Assembly (NCBI GenBank): GCA_005656395.1 | Contig: SRSI01000046.1 | Location: 992,001-1,056,000, forward strand | Direction: 5' to 3' | Length of the DNA: 64,000 bases | Source: Strongyloides papillosus | Lineage: Eukaryota; Nematoda; Chromadorea; Rhabditida; Strongyloididae | Shown: positions 33,101 through 47,198 of the stretch, piece after piece | How the letters are laid out: every line of letters begins with the position of its first letter | Numbering within the stretch: the stretch's first letter is position 1 | Program-made: the position numbers and the translations under genes | Notes under the pieces: generated by a model | Databases searched by the model: none | Seen by the model: the letters and a program-made list of their open reading frames with translations, nothing else | Told to the model about the DNA's origin: nothing

Positions 33101-36100
33101 CTCTCTTTTTACTTCAAATATCCAAATGTTCCAATGGTATATTTTTATAGTTTCATATCATATTATTTAAATAAAAATATAATTAGATATGTATGATAAT
33201 ATTAAATGTGAAAATTAATACCTACTGTTGTTTTTATTAATTTTTTTAAGACTTTTTAAAAAACGTGTTTTAAAGGTAGTGTACAAAAATATTTATATAG
33301 TTTTTTTTAAAATAATACATAAAAGATTACTTAATTTTTATACTATATTATTTATCTAGATAAAGATTTTTATTAAACCTTATACAAAAGATATTTTCAT
33401 CTACTATTTGTTTCATCCACTTGAAAATGTAAAATTGTATCTTAACAAAATTATACTTTACAATGATTAGATATTAGATAGATAATCGAAAACTTCTTAT
33501 ATTTCATTATTATGTTAATATTATATCTTAAGGGAATCTTAATATAAGGACAATAGAAATAATAATACTTTTGTTACTCTCCGCAATTTACAACGCATAA
33601 GTATGTAAGCGGTCCTCTTTATTAGTAGACATACACTTCTGTTGATCCCCATATTACCTAATTGTTTTTGACGGTACCGGCATACAAAGTGCAATACTGC
33701 TATTCATACTTGTCATATTATATAAGATTGCCATTTCAACTTTGATATTTCAGTAGTATACATAAAGGTGTTTCAATTATAAATCATCTGCCATCCAAAA
33801 ATATTTCTCTTTTCTATTTATCCATTTTAAAAACTTTGTCGTCTCTCAAATTAATACAATTCAGTTTTATTAGCAATATTTATGAAATTATTTACAAATT
33901 CATTAATACAATTAAACCCTTCTCTTATTTATAAAATACGCATAAAATAAACTTGATTTTGATTTTTATAGAAAATATTGAAATTAATAAAAAAATTATC
34001 TATTAAGTGAGAAGAAGATAGTATAACATTTTTATAAATTGCAACTTATCGTCACAAACTTATTTATATAAATATTTTTATTTTCCACTTTTTTTCTACT
34101 CGATGAATGACTTTAGTATTTGCTTTCCAATTTTTTACATTATTTGGTAGAAGTATAATATCAACCTTATCTTTAACATAATTTTTATTATCATTTGTTG
34201 AAGATAAACTTTTAAGAACAATAACTACAATTATTTATTTTTCATTTATGATATCATTCTTGTCCTTATTCCTAGTAGATAAAACTTAATATTAATTAAA
34301 AAATAATTCTACAATTGATTTATGAACAAATTCTATTCTCTACCATTTTATTATGTATTCTTAATTTTAATTATACTTACAAATAATCTTTTTTTAACAT
34401 TTCATTGTTACATAAAATAGTAAATAGATATAATTAAAAAATGCGCAATCAGAAATGTCAAGAATATTTATTTAAGATATATGTTATGTATAAATATATA
34501 TAAATCATTTTATAGTACATCTTTTCGATGTATCACTATCTCCTTTACGTTTCAACAACTTTTTCCGTTAACTTTAGAATGTTTGATTATGTAAATATTT
34601 AATTATCATTCTGATTTTTTGTTAGTTTGATTATCTTTACACTTTTCATGAATCTTATTTGTTGTCATATAAATAAAAGTGACACTTATTAAGTGGAATG
34701 TTTATCTCTTTACATTCCTTCTAATACTTTAACTCGAGTATTAGCAAAAAGCATCATTAATCACTTCTATCAACTTTTCTATCTATATACATTTTAGGAT
34801 TGGTTATAAATGATTTACACAGTTTTAGATTAGATTCATCTTATACAAACTAATGTATTCTAACAATAACATTAATATAAAAACATTTTTATTTAATAAA
34901 ACCTTATTTTTTAAATATATAATCTTTATTTAAGTATAATTTATAATTTAATGAACACTCTATAAATAGATTTTCATTTAAAAAATGTTTTATCATTCTG
35001 AAGTGGATAAAAAAATTAACGAATTATATCATTTTCGTTAAAGTGAAAATCCTTAATATGTCATTAACACATCAAAACTTTTTTTTAATTTCTAATAACT
35101 ATTTATAAAGTTTTGAAAATATATTAACAAGTTTAATAAATTCCTGAACAATAATATAATTATTTTACATTTATAGGTATCCTAATAATAACCACTTATG
35201 ACATCTTAAATATAGATAACATCTTTTTTAAAATAATTAAAGGATAAAAAACTTTTATAACTGTATCAATATACTTATATTTATTTAATATATATCTTCA
35301 ATTCATCTTGAAACCACTTTCATAGCAAATTTTTGTATCTCATTTTAAATAAGATATGTTTATGTATATATTTTCATTAAATAGCATTCATTTAAAATAA
35401 ATGCTCTTGACAATTATCTAAAAAAAGTTTTGGTGATCTAGCATATATAAACTAACAAAAAAAAATACATTTTTCATTTTTTTATTCTTAGCTAGTTTTC
35501 TGTTAAATATATATATAATTTATATATTTATTTTTACCTACTAGATGACATTAATCTTTCTAATTATTTCGTCTATTTCACTTAAAATAAATAAAAAATT
35601 TTTTTATTCATTTTTAATTGATTATGAGTATCAAAGTTGTAGGTATTTAAATATATATTTATTTCTTTTTATAAAAGCTTAAAAATTTTTTTTGTAATTT
35701 GATTTCGTTGTAAATATAAGGAAACATTTTAGGGTATAGTTAATACTTTACACGAAGGTGACGATTTTGGCAAACTGGCGTTGGTTAACGATTCACCTAG
35801 GGCTGCAACAATTGCCCTCCGTGAAGATAATTCACAATTTTTGCGAGTTGATAAACATGATTTTAATAGGTAAGTGGAATATAAAAATTTAATTATACCC
35901 AACTTATTGAATGAAAAAAATTTATATAATGTGTCATTTTTATTGATAAAATTTAACCTTTTTTGATTTAAAGAATTTTACGTGATGCAGAAGCAAATAC
36001 CGTCCGTCTCAATGAACATGGTAAAGATGTCTTGGTATTAGAGAAAGTTAATATTTCTTATAAAAATAACATTAATTTTGGTGGTGATCTATCTACCTAT

Positions 36101-37830
36101 CCTAATAATACTGTTCAAACTCATTGTTGGTAAGTTTATTTTTATTTTTTTTATTATCAATAAACATAATTTTGCCACTTTTACAGTTATTCAGTTATGG
36201 CAGGTCAACCAGAAAAGATGTTAGAATATATCCTGGAAACAAGAATTGATGCAGTTAATGATGATGAGCCTCTAGATACATTTTTAGAAGATTTCATTCT
36301 AACACATATCATTTATTTTCATACAAATTTATTATGTAGCTATTTAAAAGACTATTATATGAGAAAAAGTTATTTAGTATGTTTTATTTTTTCCATTTAA
36401 ATTTTTATTATATTTTAATATTAATATTATAGCCAACAAGAATTGATGGTAGAGGATTCCACTCAATTGACAATGACATTGATCTTGAACAACGTTTAAT
36501 AGCTAAAAGGAGAGTTGTTTGGTTTATAAAAGTGTGGCAAGATGTTTTGCAGACGAGCTTTTTTCTTGATAAAATTGCAAATTCATTTGTTGAGGAAATC
36601 AACAGCTGTGTTCTAGAGGATAGTCAAAATTTACCCGGTATGCAGATGGTTGTAGAAAAAATGAGGCAAATAAAAAGAATTAAAGAAAATGCAATGAAAA
36701 AATTAAATAGGCATCCTGCTTTACTATTAAATTGTGGAGCATATTCTGATCAGGCTCCGGCACCACAATCAGCATTACAAATTGATATATGTAATCAAAC
36801 TATTTATACAACAGAAAACATTTTTATAACTGTCACTGCTAGTATTGATAAAACAGCAAATGATTTAATAGAACTTTGTAAACCAAGATTACGTTTTAAG
36901 GATGATTATGAACAAAAATTTTTAGTTGAAATTAAATCAAATGGTGATCGGGTAGTATTTAATGGTACAGATATCAGTATTCCTACAGTTATATCACATA
37001 ACTCAAAATTATATATTGTAAATAAAGAAGAAATAGATAATTTAACACCAACAGATGATCAAAATCGTATCACATGGGATATTCCAACATATGTCAGTGT
37101 TTTTGATCGATTAAGATGTAGTGAAATATCACAACAATTGACACAATTTCATAATCAATTATTTGAAGCTACAAATGAACTTGAATTAATAATAAATGTA
37201 CTTGGTAGGGATAAATTTCCGGGACAATCATGCTCAAATCTTGACATTTTGATGAGGCGTTTCAATGAGATTCAATATTGGTGTGTTACAGAAATATTAC
37301 TTGGTCGTTGTCATGCTAGAAGGGTTGAAATATTAAAAAAATTTATTAAAATAGCTAATTATTGCAAGGAAAATAATGATTTATTATCATTATTTGCTAT
37401 AACACTTGGTTTAAGTTCAGCACCAATTAGTAGATTAACAACATTATGGAAAAGTTTACCACAAAAATTTTCACGTCAATATTCTGGTTTTGAGTCACTT
37501 CTTGATCCATCAAGAAATCATAGATCTTACAGGATATTTATATCAAAATTAACACCACCAATAATACCATTTGTTCCATTACTCTTAAAAGATCTCACTT
37601 TTACGCATGAAGGTAATAAAACATATTATACAGGATTGGTTAATTTTGAAAAAATGCATATGATTGCTAATGTATTAAGAAGTTTTAAAAATTGTAAAGC
37701 ATCGTCATTAGGTTTTGTTCCAGCAATAAAAAAACCAGAACAAATGCATTGGATTAAAAATTTTATAATTATTGATAATCCAAAGAAATTAATGGAACTA
37801 AGTTATCAAGTTGAAGGGAAAAAAATATAG
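30177..37830 (+). CDS. epac-1: EPAC-type cAMP-regulated Rap guanine nucleotide exchange factor
   Basis: Twelve exons: 30,177-30,369; 30,448-30,530; 30,590-30,739; 30,914-30,974; 31,023-31,366; 31,726-31,978; 32,020-32,254; 32,453-32,675; 35,733-35,869; 35,974-36,129; 36,187-36,376; 36,433-37,830. All phases agree and give 1140 residues. Domains in order: first cyclic-nucleotide domain (about 40-150, with [17 protein letters not shown]); low-complexity N- and Q-rich linker; DEP (about 285-370); second cyclic-nucleotide domain (about 475-600, with [20 protein letters not shown], the phosphate-binding cassette kept in EPACs); REM (612-700); RA-like (about 794-880); and the CDC25-type catalytic domain (about 890-1100). 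EPACs load GTP on Rap when cAMP frees the autoinhibited catalytic part. The DEP domain and lack of a PDZ domain separate it from PXF-1/RAPGEF2. Intron 8 is 3057 bp, far longer than the others. Confidence 0.92.
32676..35732 (+). other. Intron 8 of the EPAC gene (3.06 kb)
   Basis: The sequence is very AT-rich with no open frame and no repeat matching other parts of the window. A slightly more GC-rich stretch lies near 33,560-33,700. It splits the second cyclic-nucleotide domain. Confidence 0.75.
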
Positions 37831-38105
37831 AATCACTTTTTTATATAAAATTTTATTTGAAAACTTTTATATATATATTTATATATAATTAATATAAAAT
37901 ATACACTTATTTTTATCATATCTCTAAATTTTTATTAATATTTTTTATAATTAAATATTTTTTTTAATAATTTTTTATACAAATTTAACATAAATATACA
38001 TATTAATTATGCATTTGAGATCAACACTGAGAGATATTATAGTAAATAAATTTGTTTTGATTTTTACTTATTAATATAGAGATATTATAATATTGATGAT
38101 ATATT

Positions 38106-40143
38106 TTACCATTCACCACCAAAACCATTATTTAAAAATGTTTTTACATTAGTATTATTTTTTAAAGGCATTTTTTTAATTTGTAATCTCCTAACATTAA
38201 CTATTTTATCTCTCATTTCATTTCTATTAATATTTGTTATCGAATATTTATCTTTAAGTTCATTCAATCTTAAATTACGGAAATATTCTCTATCCAATTC
38301 TCTTTCAGTTTTTTCATCTTCCACTAATTCATTTCTCTTATCATTTGTCACAATTATACCTTTTCTATCTTTAAATAATACTTCTGTATATTGCTTATTT
38401 CTTTCCATAAAACGGTTACGTTTTTTATCAAAAAGAGATTTCTTTTCAACAGTATCTATGATTGTTTTATCAATGTTTTTAATGATATCTTTAGTATTAT
38501 TTTTATCATTATATATACTATTAGCAATTAATTCTGATAATATAAACATAGAACCTTCTTGATTACTTTTCCAATCTTTCATTGGTCCTTTAGGATTATT
38601 TCTATAGAATGGTGTTCTAATAGCAGAAGCAACTGTCATTGGTTCTCTATCACCTCTAGTAACAGGAAAAAGCCATGTTCTACTACTTCTTAGTAAAGGA
38701 TTTTTATTGCCCCGAAGATGCTTATTTCTACCTCTATCAAAGTGTATCACCATAAAATGTGAACTTTTTCTATTTCTTTTAGTTGTCCTTCCTTTTTTCA
38801 CTTTACCATTTTTTCTGATAGCAAGATACCAAAATTTCTTTTCACTACCATATGCACAACTAGAATATAAATTATAATAATTTTCCATCATCTCTTCTCT
38901 AAAAACACATTCATAATTATAATTTTTAGGTTTCGTAGCATATACAATTCCTTCTTTATTCATGCATAAAAATTTGTTAGCTTCCAATCCTCGTATTGAT
39001 ATTAAACCAAAAGCAATTGAGATAAATTCAAGTATTGCTAAAATAATAAATAAATTATATAAGTGAAGAGATAAAATTGTAACAATATTAAAATATTAAT
39101 GATATATGATTATTAGTATGGATGTTATTGATATAGAAAAAGATTAATGTTTATTAAGAATAACTATTGTCATTTGTAATAGAATTAAAATAAGAGAATC
39201 ATTAAGGTTAATATATTGCCGGTAATTGATGAGTATATGATAAAGGTGAAGGAGTTTTAAAAAAATGATAAAAAAGTTATTTAAAGTGATTACCTATTTT
39301 CATTATCAACATGATATATGGTGTCATTTATAATTTAACTATATATATTAAAATTATTTTCAATTGACTTTGTTTAATAAACCAATTTACTTTTTTTTCT
39401 ATTAAAAATAATTTTTTAAAAATAATATGTACAAACATTTATTTTCTAAATTTTAAGATTGTAATTGGACAAATAGACTACAAAATAATCTATATTAATG
39501 ACATTGTATAGAAATCAGAAAATAAAATTATATTGTGTAAAATTTGATAAATAAAAATATTATTGTGAAAAGGAAAAAAAGGGAAAACTTACTAAAGATA
39601 CTTGTTTCATTACGTGTTCCCCGAACACTATCAAGCATATTTTCACTATAAGTAAATCTTTTTCCTCTTTCATTAAATTCTTTATCAACAATTTCAAGCC
39701 ACTGTCCACTTCTACACCAAATTGCTCCTTGGCGATGTGGAGCCGACGGATCTCTAAATAAATTTGTTGTCATTTTAATTATAATGAGAAGAAAAATTTT
39801 TTTTTATTAATTGATATAATTATTTATGTGTATTTAAAGAAATTCCTTACATATGAATATATCTTCTGTCATTAACTTGATTATGAAGATTTTCTTGGTT
39901 TTTTTCCCAACTATTTCCATATCTATTAAGAATTTCTTTACATTTCTCTATTCTCTCCTTATGATTATCTTCCAAAGTTGGTGGAACAAAATTATACGTT
40001 AGAGAGGTTGATGGAAAAATACCATTCATCACATTACTACTATCTATCACATTAATAGTAGTGGTTGGTGAAGTCATAATGTGATAAGGAGAAAAGATTT
40101 CTAGAAAAAATAAAAAATTTTCAAATATCATTACTTTTTTCAT
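38106..40143 (-). CDS. let-756: Fibroblast growth factor, LET-756-like
   Basis: Exons on the minus strand are 40,143-39,851, 39,753-39,593 and 39,037-38,106; donors GTAAGG and GTAAGT and acceptors TTTATTTAG and TATTTTAG keep phase and give 461 residues. The FGF beta-trefoil core spans about 105-252. Recognisable pieces include CRSGQWLEI, FISIAFGLISIRG and ANKFLCMNKEGIVYA, followed by the receptor- and heparin-contact region rich in K and R (NGKVKKGRTTKRNRKSSH). A tail of about 210 charged residues follows, which is why LET-756 (425 residues in C. elegans) fits better than EGL-17 (216). The first exon opens with a hydrophobic stretch (IFENFLFFLEIF) that could help secretion. LET-756 signals through the receptor EGL-15. 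The first exon is the least certain part. Confidence 0.85.
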
Positions 40144-43100
40144 AAAAAGTTTATTATTCTTAAATAATTATTGATAATATTTCTCTCCCATTAGAGAAAA
40201 AAAAATATAATAGATATGTTTTATATAAATAATAACAATGAATAAAGGAAGGTAAGTAGTGAAGAATAAATAATGGACCAAAAAGTTAATATGTAAATTA
40301 AAAGACAACAAAATCAAAGAAAGAAAAATTAATATAAAGGTACCGGAACATTTCCTCATTACTTAAAACACTTTTTTATATATTATAAAATTTGACAAAA
40401 CATTATAGCAACCACCTTCTATGAGAAGTTAAGAGATAAGTCTAACGAAATGAAATGAATGAAATTTACCAATTAGTTTAATAGAAAAGATCTCTAAAAA
40501 CCTTTTTATCTTAATTTTGCTTAATCATTTACAAACTTATAGCAATCTTGATAAAAAGGAACAAAGTAATAATAAAAATAAATTTAAAATATTAATAATT
40601 TGATATTAAAGATCTTTTTTTATGAATAATCTTTTTTATACTATATAGTTATTAAACATAACACGATTTATTTATTTTTGTTTGTTAATCTTTTTTAATT
40701 TTAAATATGCCAAAAAGATGATACTTGATGAATGATGTGATTTTTTTTTCTTCTTCATATTCACAGATCAGTAGTAATAATTAAGGGAACAGAAAGGAGT
40801 GGTAAATGAAAAGTGGTTTTTTTTTATTTTTAAAATAATAGTATATTAAGATAATTAAAAGTATGATATTATTTTAAAAAGACAATACATTTAATGGTAA
40901 CATCATCCTCGTAAAACAGATTTTGGGAGGTTAATTGGTAAACTTTAATTAAGTTTAAATAGTATGTATTATAATATATTTGTTAAAGGTTAACTTTTAT
41001 TACAACTATTCTAAGTTTTGTTTTGAAAATTTCTCAATATACAAAGTAATTAAAAAATTATTTCTCTTAAATTTAAAGTCATTCGATAAAAAGATAAATA
41101 TTAATTTAATAAAAAGAAATGCATTTAACAATTATATTATTACTTAAAACGTTTTAACTTAGCCAAGATATTAATAAAAATTATAAGGTAAAAATTATTT
41201 AAGGTACTACCTCAAATAAACATTTTATTTAATATATCACAGAATGGAGAGCCTTTTGAGTAATAGTAGTGTGTTGTAAAAACTTGTAAAAGCTATTCTA
41301 ATCTGTATACTTACACTTATCAAGAGTAAATAAGTTTGTTTAATATAATATACGTAGTTTCTTATCACCACCTTAATATTCATTTTTCTGACCCATGATA
41401 TATATAATAAGATGGTATTATGAAGCATTATTAGGAAAAGGAACTTATATATACATTAATTTTAATAATTAAAATCTTTTAATTAATTTAATTAAAAAAT
41501 TACTACATTATATTATAATATTCAACAAAAAAGTTACACTTTAAAATATCCTTTTAATAATTTCTATTAACCAATATTATAATATGTTAATAAAAAACAA
41601 CACTCCTCATATAAAATAATTTTATTTAAAATTTTCATTTTTATGACATTTCTATAAAAACATCTACATAAAGTGTAATCAAATACTTCTACACATTACC
41701 TAACTTTAATATTTTATTAAAATTTAATTACTCTAATAATTGATATGGAATAATAGAATATAGTACTTTGATGGAGACAAAACAAAGAGAATAACATAAA
41801 TTCTATTAAATATATGTTTTCCTTTCATACCACAATATAATAGAATACCTTTTTTTCTAAATCTTCTATATTACTTTTATTAAACTCAAAAATCTACATA
41901 TAATATTCCTATATTTTTTCCCTCCTCATCTAACAATATTTAAAATCATGATATATAATCTTCAAAACAATAATTTTAAAGTTGATTTTTGTTGTGTTAG
42001 ATCAAAAATTGAATTTGTATAAATGAAAGTTTAAGAAGCGTAATGGTAAGACCCAGACGTATTAAGTGAACAATGTTTATGACAAGATATTTCACTTAAA
42101 ATACAGGGTTAGGTGGAGGTATAAAAATATGAGTATTATTAAAACAAAATAATACTACTTCTAAATATAAAATATGACGACTGCATAAGATATTAAAAGG
42201 CAAAAGTATACTTTTATCATTTATATTTCTTTTTTTTGTAAATGAAACATCTTAAGAATAATTACAAATTTACCTGTAAAAAAAGTATAAAAATTGTTAT
42301 TTATTGACAAAAAAAGAAGTAATGATCGTTAGAATGGTTAACAGTTTTAGAAATATTTTTACATGAGCTTTATATAATGTTAACATATAGAAATAAATAA
42401 TATGATAAATTTGATAGTTTGTGTTCTTAATCATACATTTACTCAAACAAACAAGAGTGTACTTTGATTTAATATATTACATAATTAACAACTATAAAAA
42501 ATGCTAAAACGCTTTTATTTTTTACAAACTTAATGAAAATTTAGTTAAATTAAAATTTATCTTTTATATTTCAATAATAATACTACTAAATTTTATCTTC
42601 CTACTCATTTTAACTATTAACATTAAAATTTTCTAATCTTTATACTTTTTTTAAGACAAATTTGATTGTTTAAACTTGTATCAAAATCATAAGATTTTAT
42701 ATTTTTGTATATAAAATTGAAGTAATTTTATTACTTTAAACATCTTTCACTAAAAATGTAACATTTTGATTGTTCTAAATAAGTATTCCGTGGTGAAACA
42801 ACTTTTAATTTCCTCATAATCCAAATTTCCATTATACTGATAAAAGTTTTTATTGTTTTTTAATAGAACTATGCAGTAAAATGTTACATTTTATCTATGT
42901 AAAATGGTTAAACGAAATGTTTCAAATAAATTGGAAAATTTTTTTAACATTTAAAAAATTATACATGTATTAATGATTATGAACGTTCATATAGTAAAAA
43001 AAATAAGGCAAATAATTTTAAACTTAAAATATCATATCATATTTCATATATTTATTATAAATAAATTTAGACTTTGTAATGGGAATAATAACAATACAAA

Positions 43101-44619
43101 GTGACAATTGTGAGGGTGCTTAAAATGATATACTGATAGCCATAGGAAAAGATAAATTATCTTTCCACAGACGTTTACCTTTCCTTTCTTTTTTATTACC
43201 TATTGTTTCACCTCTCTTATTAGCAGGTGGTAACATCAAGTTTATTATTTGCTTAAAATATTGAAATAGTAATTTTATTAGTAAAAAATAAAGTAAAAGT
43301 TTTAAATAATTTTGTACAAAAAGTAGAAAACAATTTTTTCTGATCCTTATATTTTTTAAATAATTAAAAGATATATTTCTAAAACTAGTACAATTTTGAT
43401 AGTAAAAATTACCAAATAAAATACCTGACTTTTTATTTATCTATCTGAATGATATTATCATTTTAAGAGAAAAATAAAATATTTGTGTTTTGTGTAGGAG
43501 AATAAAAAATTAATTATACAGATAAACTACTTTAAATAGATAAAATTACAAGAAAAAAATATATAAAGAACAATATTTTGAATATTTACTCTCATTAAAA
43601 TCATTCACTAAAAAATGATTAATTTTTATTTATTTAGAAAAAATTAAGTAGTTGACAGTAGAAAATATAAATTGGAAATGTAATGAGTAATTTAGTATTT
43701 GCCTTTTTTATAATTGTTATCAAGAGTATATAACTAATTAAAGAAGTTTAATAAAAAAAAGATAAGAAGTAATAATACCTAATTTTAACATGGTAGTTTA
43801 TTAGTAAGAATTTAAAAAAAAAAGATTCTTGATTAATAAAAATAAGGAAGTTAATTTTTGATTACTATTTCCATGTAAAGTATAGAATTAATAAAAAGAC
43901 GTTTTAAAAAAATTTACCAGTATCTTAGTTATCTTTCAAAGGTTAAAAATAAAATAATTGAATTTTTAAATATAAATTATATTTTATGTTGGTGGTAAAT
44001 AGTATAAAATTAACATCATCCTTGTGAGGGTAAAAGGTGCTCAAGGCTAAGTTAAATGATGAATAAGGATGATAAGAGGGTATATTAAAATTCAATGTAG
44101 TTATAAAAATAGATTCATATTTTTTATATATAACGTTAAACGATCATCAAAAAGAAGGTGGATTGTTTATTGAAATAATATAGTAAACTGATATGTAAAA
44201 CAATGAATAAGGTTGATTTTTACTTTTAAAAAATATATATTTCAAAGAGACTAAAAAATAAGTTATTAAGTGATACTTAATGTTATATTATATGTAACAA
44301 AAAAAAGTGTAATTATTAATGAATGTATTATTTTAAGAAGATAACAAATATAAAATCTTAATAAATTTTCATTTGAACAAAAATTAATCATTTTAAATAT
44401 TATATAATAAATTTAGAGAATATTCAGTAAAAAGATTAAATTTTTTTTAAGAAAATAAAATTTCTAATATATATTTCTCAGTTGAGTTATAGGGTCGAGA
44501 AGTAGAGAAAAGATAAAGAGGTGAAAAGTAAGGAAGATTAACTGATAAGGAAAAATTGATAAATAGTTAGATTTTATGTGATATTTAGATTAATGGTGGT
44601 AAAAAGATATATTATAAAA
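40144..44619. other. AT-rich intergenic region, 4.5 kb
   Basis: There are no convincing open frames, RNA genes or repeats. It lies upstream of the FGF gene (to the left) and downstream of the RIC-19 gene (to the right), so it is the likely place for FGF control elements. A few less AT-rich patches (near 42,040-42,120 and 43,080-43,260) stand out but cannot be assigned. Confidence 0.5.
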
Positions 44620-46164
44620 TTATAAAAAGTTAATCAAATCATCCTTCTTATCGGAAATTTCTCTTTCTGTTGATGACGTGAGATTCATTGAATTTGGAAA
44701 ATTATCTAATTGTTTCAATATATCATCCCATTTTGAATTGATGTTACTATCTTCTCTGTCAGTATTTAAGTTGCATAATGTTTCCTGTTTATCCATGACT
44801 AATGAAGGGCAATATTTGGATGTTGGTGTTGAATCAAAATCACCTAGTAAATTAGAAGTTGTTGTTGGAATAGATTCAAGAATGTCATCGGCTTTTGTTT
44901 TAATTCTCTTTATCCATGATACATGCTTTTTGCTTTCTTCACCATATCTCGGTGGTGGTGATAATTTTGGTATTTCAACAATATTATCATTAATATTAAT
45001 TAGTTCATCTAATGGACCAACTGTCAAAGGTACACTTTTCCATTCATCATCAACAGTTATTTCTGGTTCCTCATTTAATATACCTAATGGACTTTCTATT
45101 CTTATCAAGTCATCACATTCTTCCTCATCATTCATATTTATTAACTCATTATCGTCACCCGTCTTTATTTCCTCATCATCATTAATCTTCTTATCTTTTT
45201 CTTCATTTACATTACTTTTTTTAGCTTCCTCTTGTTCCTCTAAAACTTTTCCAACAGGATCATTTAAAATTTTTAAAATATCAATTTCATAATTATCAAT
45301 ACCATCGAGTTGCTCTAATAAATTATTTAATTCAGTAATACCATTAGAATAAAATGTTTGGAACCCATCTCTATACTCAATTAGTAATGAACTTAATAAA
45401 TGATTTCTACTAACATCTAAAAGTTCAACTTTTTGTTCAGTATCTTCTTTTAATTTATCTAGTTTACTTTTACATCTTTTTACAACTTGTTGAGCAGTTC
45501 TAAATTTATTCATTTGACTATTAGCATCAGGATCTAACTCTTCACTAATATTTTTCATCCATAATAAACTTCCACGATACTCAATTCTAGATTTATCAGC
45601 CATCTCAATTGTTTGTGAGCAATCACCAACAGCACGTTCATTAAATGTTTTAACATCAGTATAAATTTTACATGTTTTACCTATCAATTTCTTATGTAGC
45701 ATACTTATAATATCAAAAGAATGGGTATATTTTTCGAATACCATTCTAAGACGTTCTTTTTCGTATTTTATATTACTTCTTAATAAATAATTAATATATC
45801 GAACATTATCATTTAAGTTTACATAACTTCTATGAAGAGTGTCCATACTATAATGAAGGGATTTTGTAGTTTCCTTAATTGAATTGAATAAATTTAATTT
45901 TACATCAAATTCCATATCAGCTGCCGTAACATGTTCATCTTCTTTTTTTCCTAGTCGAGTATAGATTAATTGTTTAGCTGTCCAATAATGTTGTTGAAAT
46001 TTTGAAATTGCAGAGTCATTTGTAAAATCTTCTACAAATCTATCGAAATTCATACCACTAAAAGTATAACAAAAACAGTACACAAATTTAGAATCAAAAG
46101 TTATAATAGAAATGATAAATTAAAAAAAAAATTACCTTGTAGCTGTTTCATAAAAAGATGTCAT
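44620..46164 (-). CDS. ric-19: RIC-19 / ICA69 arfaptin-homology protein
   Basis: Two exons, 46,164-46,136 (29 bp) and 46,057-44,620, joined over a 78-bp GTAATT...TTTTAG intron, give 488 residues. Residues about 15-235 form the arfaptin-homology (BAR-type) domain, with the ICA69-like stretch ISEELDPDANSQMNKFRTAQ. The C-terminal half is acidic and less ordered (E-, D- and N-rich, about 265-330) and ends with DDLINFL. ICA69/RIC-19 partners arfaptin-fold proteins and RAB-2 on Golgi and vesicle membranes and is needed for dense-core vesicle maturation. The short first exon, starting MTSFYETATS, was chosen because it supplies an ATG in phase. Similarity to ICA69 over the whole first half makes the call firm. 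Confidence 0.9.
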
Positions 46165-46968
46165 CTTCTTAATATTATTTAATACAAAAAAAATTATAAA
46201 TAAAAAAATAAGTATTATTTTTCTTATTCCTTTTTTAAATAAGTATTGTTTATGAAAATTGATAAATATGCTTCAAAGATAATCAATAATTTGAGATAAA
46301 ATATTATTGTGTATCTCCATTTTTCTTTCTTTCCCTCTAAACTATAATTTTTATATAGGCATATAGAGGTACTATATGCCTTCTAATATATGTACATTTT
46401 TAACAAAGATAATGCTTAATATATGTATGTGCCAACATTAGCATATGTGTTGAGTAAAAATATTTCTTCACCATAATTTTCATCACATTAATTTAACTAA
46501 AATTATTAATACATCTTTTTTGGTAAAAAACAATTTCATAAAAGGTTATGTGAACTAAATCTATAGTACAAACCATTTTTCCTAGAAGAATATCCGTATT
46601 CTTATTTAATAAGTGAATTTAATTAATAAAAATTTTGTTTACCATTTTCTCTTCCACTATTATGATATTAATATTTTTCTTTTGTCCTAAAAAATTAATA
46701 CAATTATAGAAAATTTTCGATTTAAAAAATAGTACATTATTATAAATTTAAATAATCTAATCACAATTTTCTCTGAATATATTAATCTTCGAATGGAATC
46801 AATATTAAAATATAATAATAAGGGGAAAAATGTTTTAAATTAAATTTTAGTAGAAACACACATTAATGAAATAATAAAAACAAATACCATTATTTTAAAT
46901 AGAGAATTTTTGCAAAGATTGTTACAACTGTCAATGAAATACTTTATGCAGTATGTTATTTAAGGAAT
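46165..46968. other. AT-rich region between ric-19 and the DIRS element
   Basis: No gene is seen. It would hold the ric-19 promoter. The last bases, GGAAT, are the left flank of the DIRS insertion. Confidence 0.6.
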
Positions 46969-46986
46969 ATTGTCTTCCAGCCTTCC

Positions 46987-47114
46987 ATGTTATGATTAAA
47001 ATGTCTTAATGTATTATACATACATTAGCTGACATGTTACCAACTGCTTAGTGAATCTCTCCCGTCGCGATAATTTCTCCCTCACTTTGTACTTTATCAT
47101 CTATTCTTTTCGAT
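46987..47114 (+). repeat. Left inverted terminal repeat of the DIRS element
   Basis: The 128 bp are identical to the reverse complement of 51,441-51,568. Confidence 0.95.
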
Positions 47115-47198
47115 TTTTACGAATTCTTCGTCGCGCATAATTAAGAAATATTTTATCTATTAATTTTTCTACGTTTGTTATTGAATTTGGTGATAAAA

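Noticed and set aside
30177..37830. PXF-1/RAPGEF2 identity
   Set aside because: A DEP domain lies between two cyclic-nucleotide domains and no PDZ domain is present, which is the EPAC layout.
44678..45292. Open frame of 204 codons on the plus strand
   Set aside because: It lies wholly within the ric-19 coding exon on the other strand and is Ser/Leu-rich as expected for a shadow of acidic codons.
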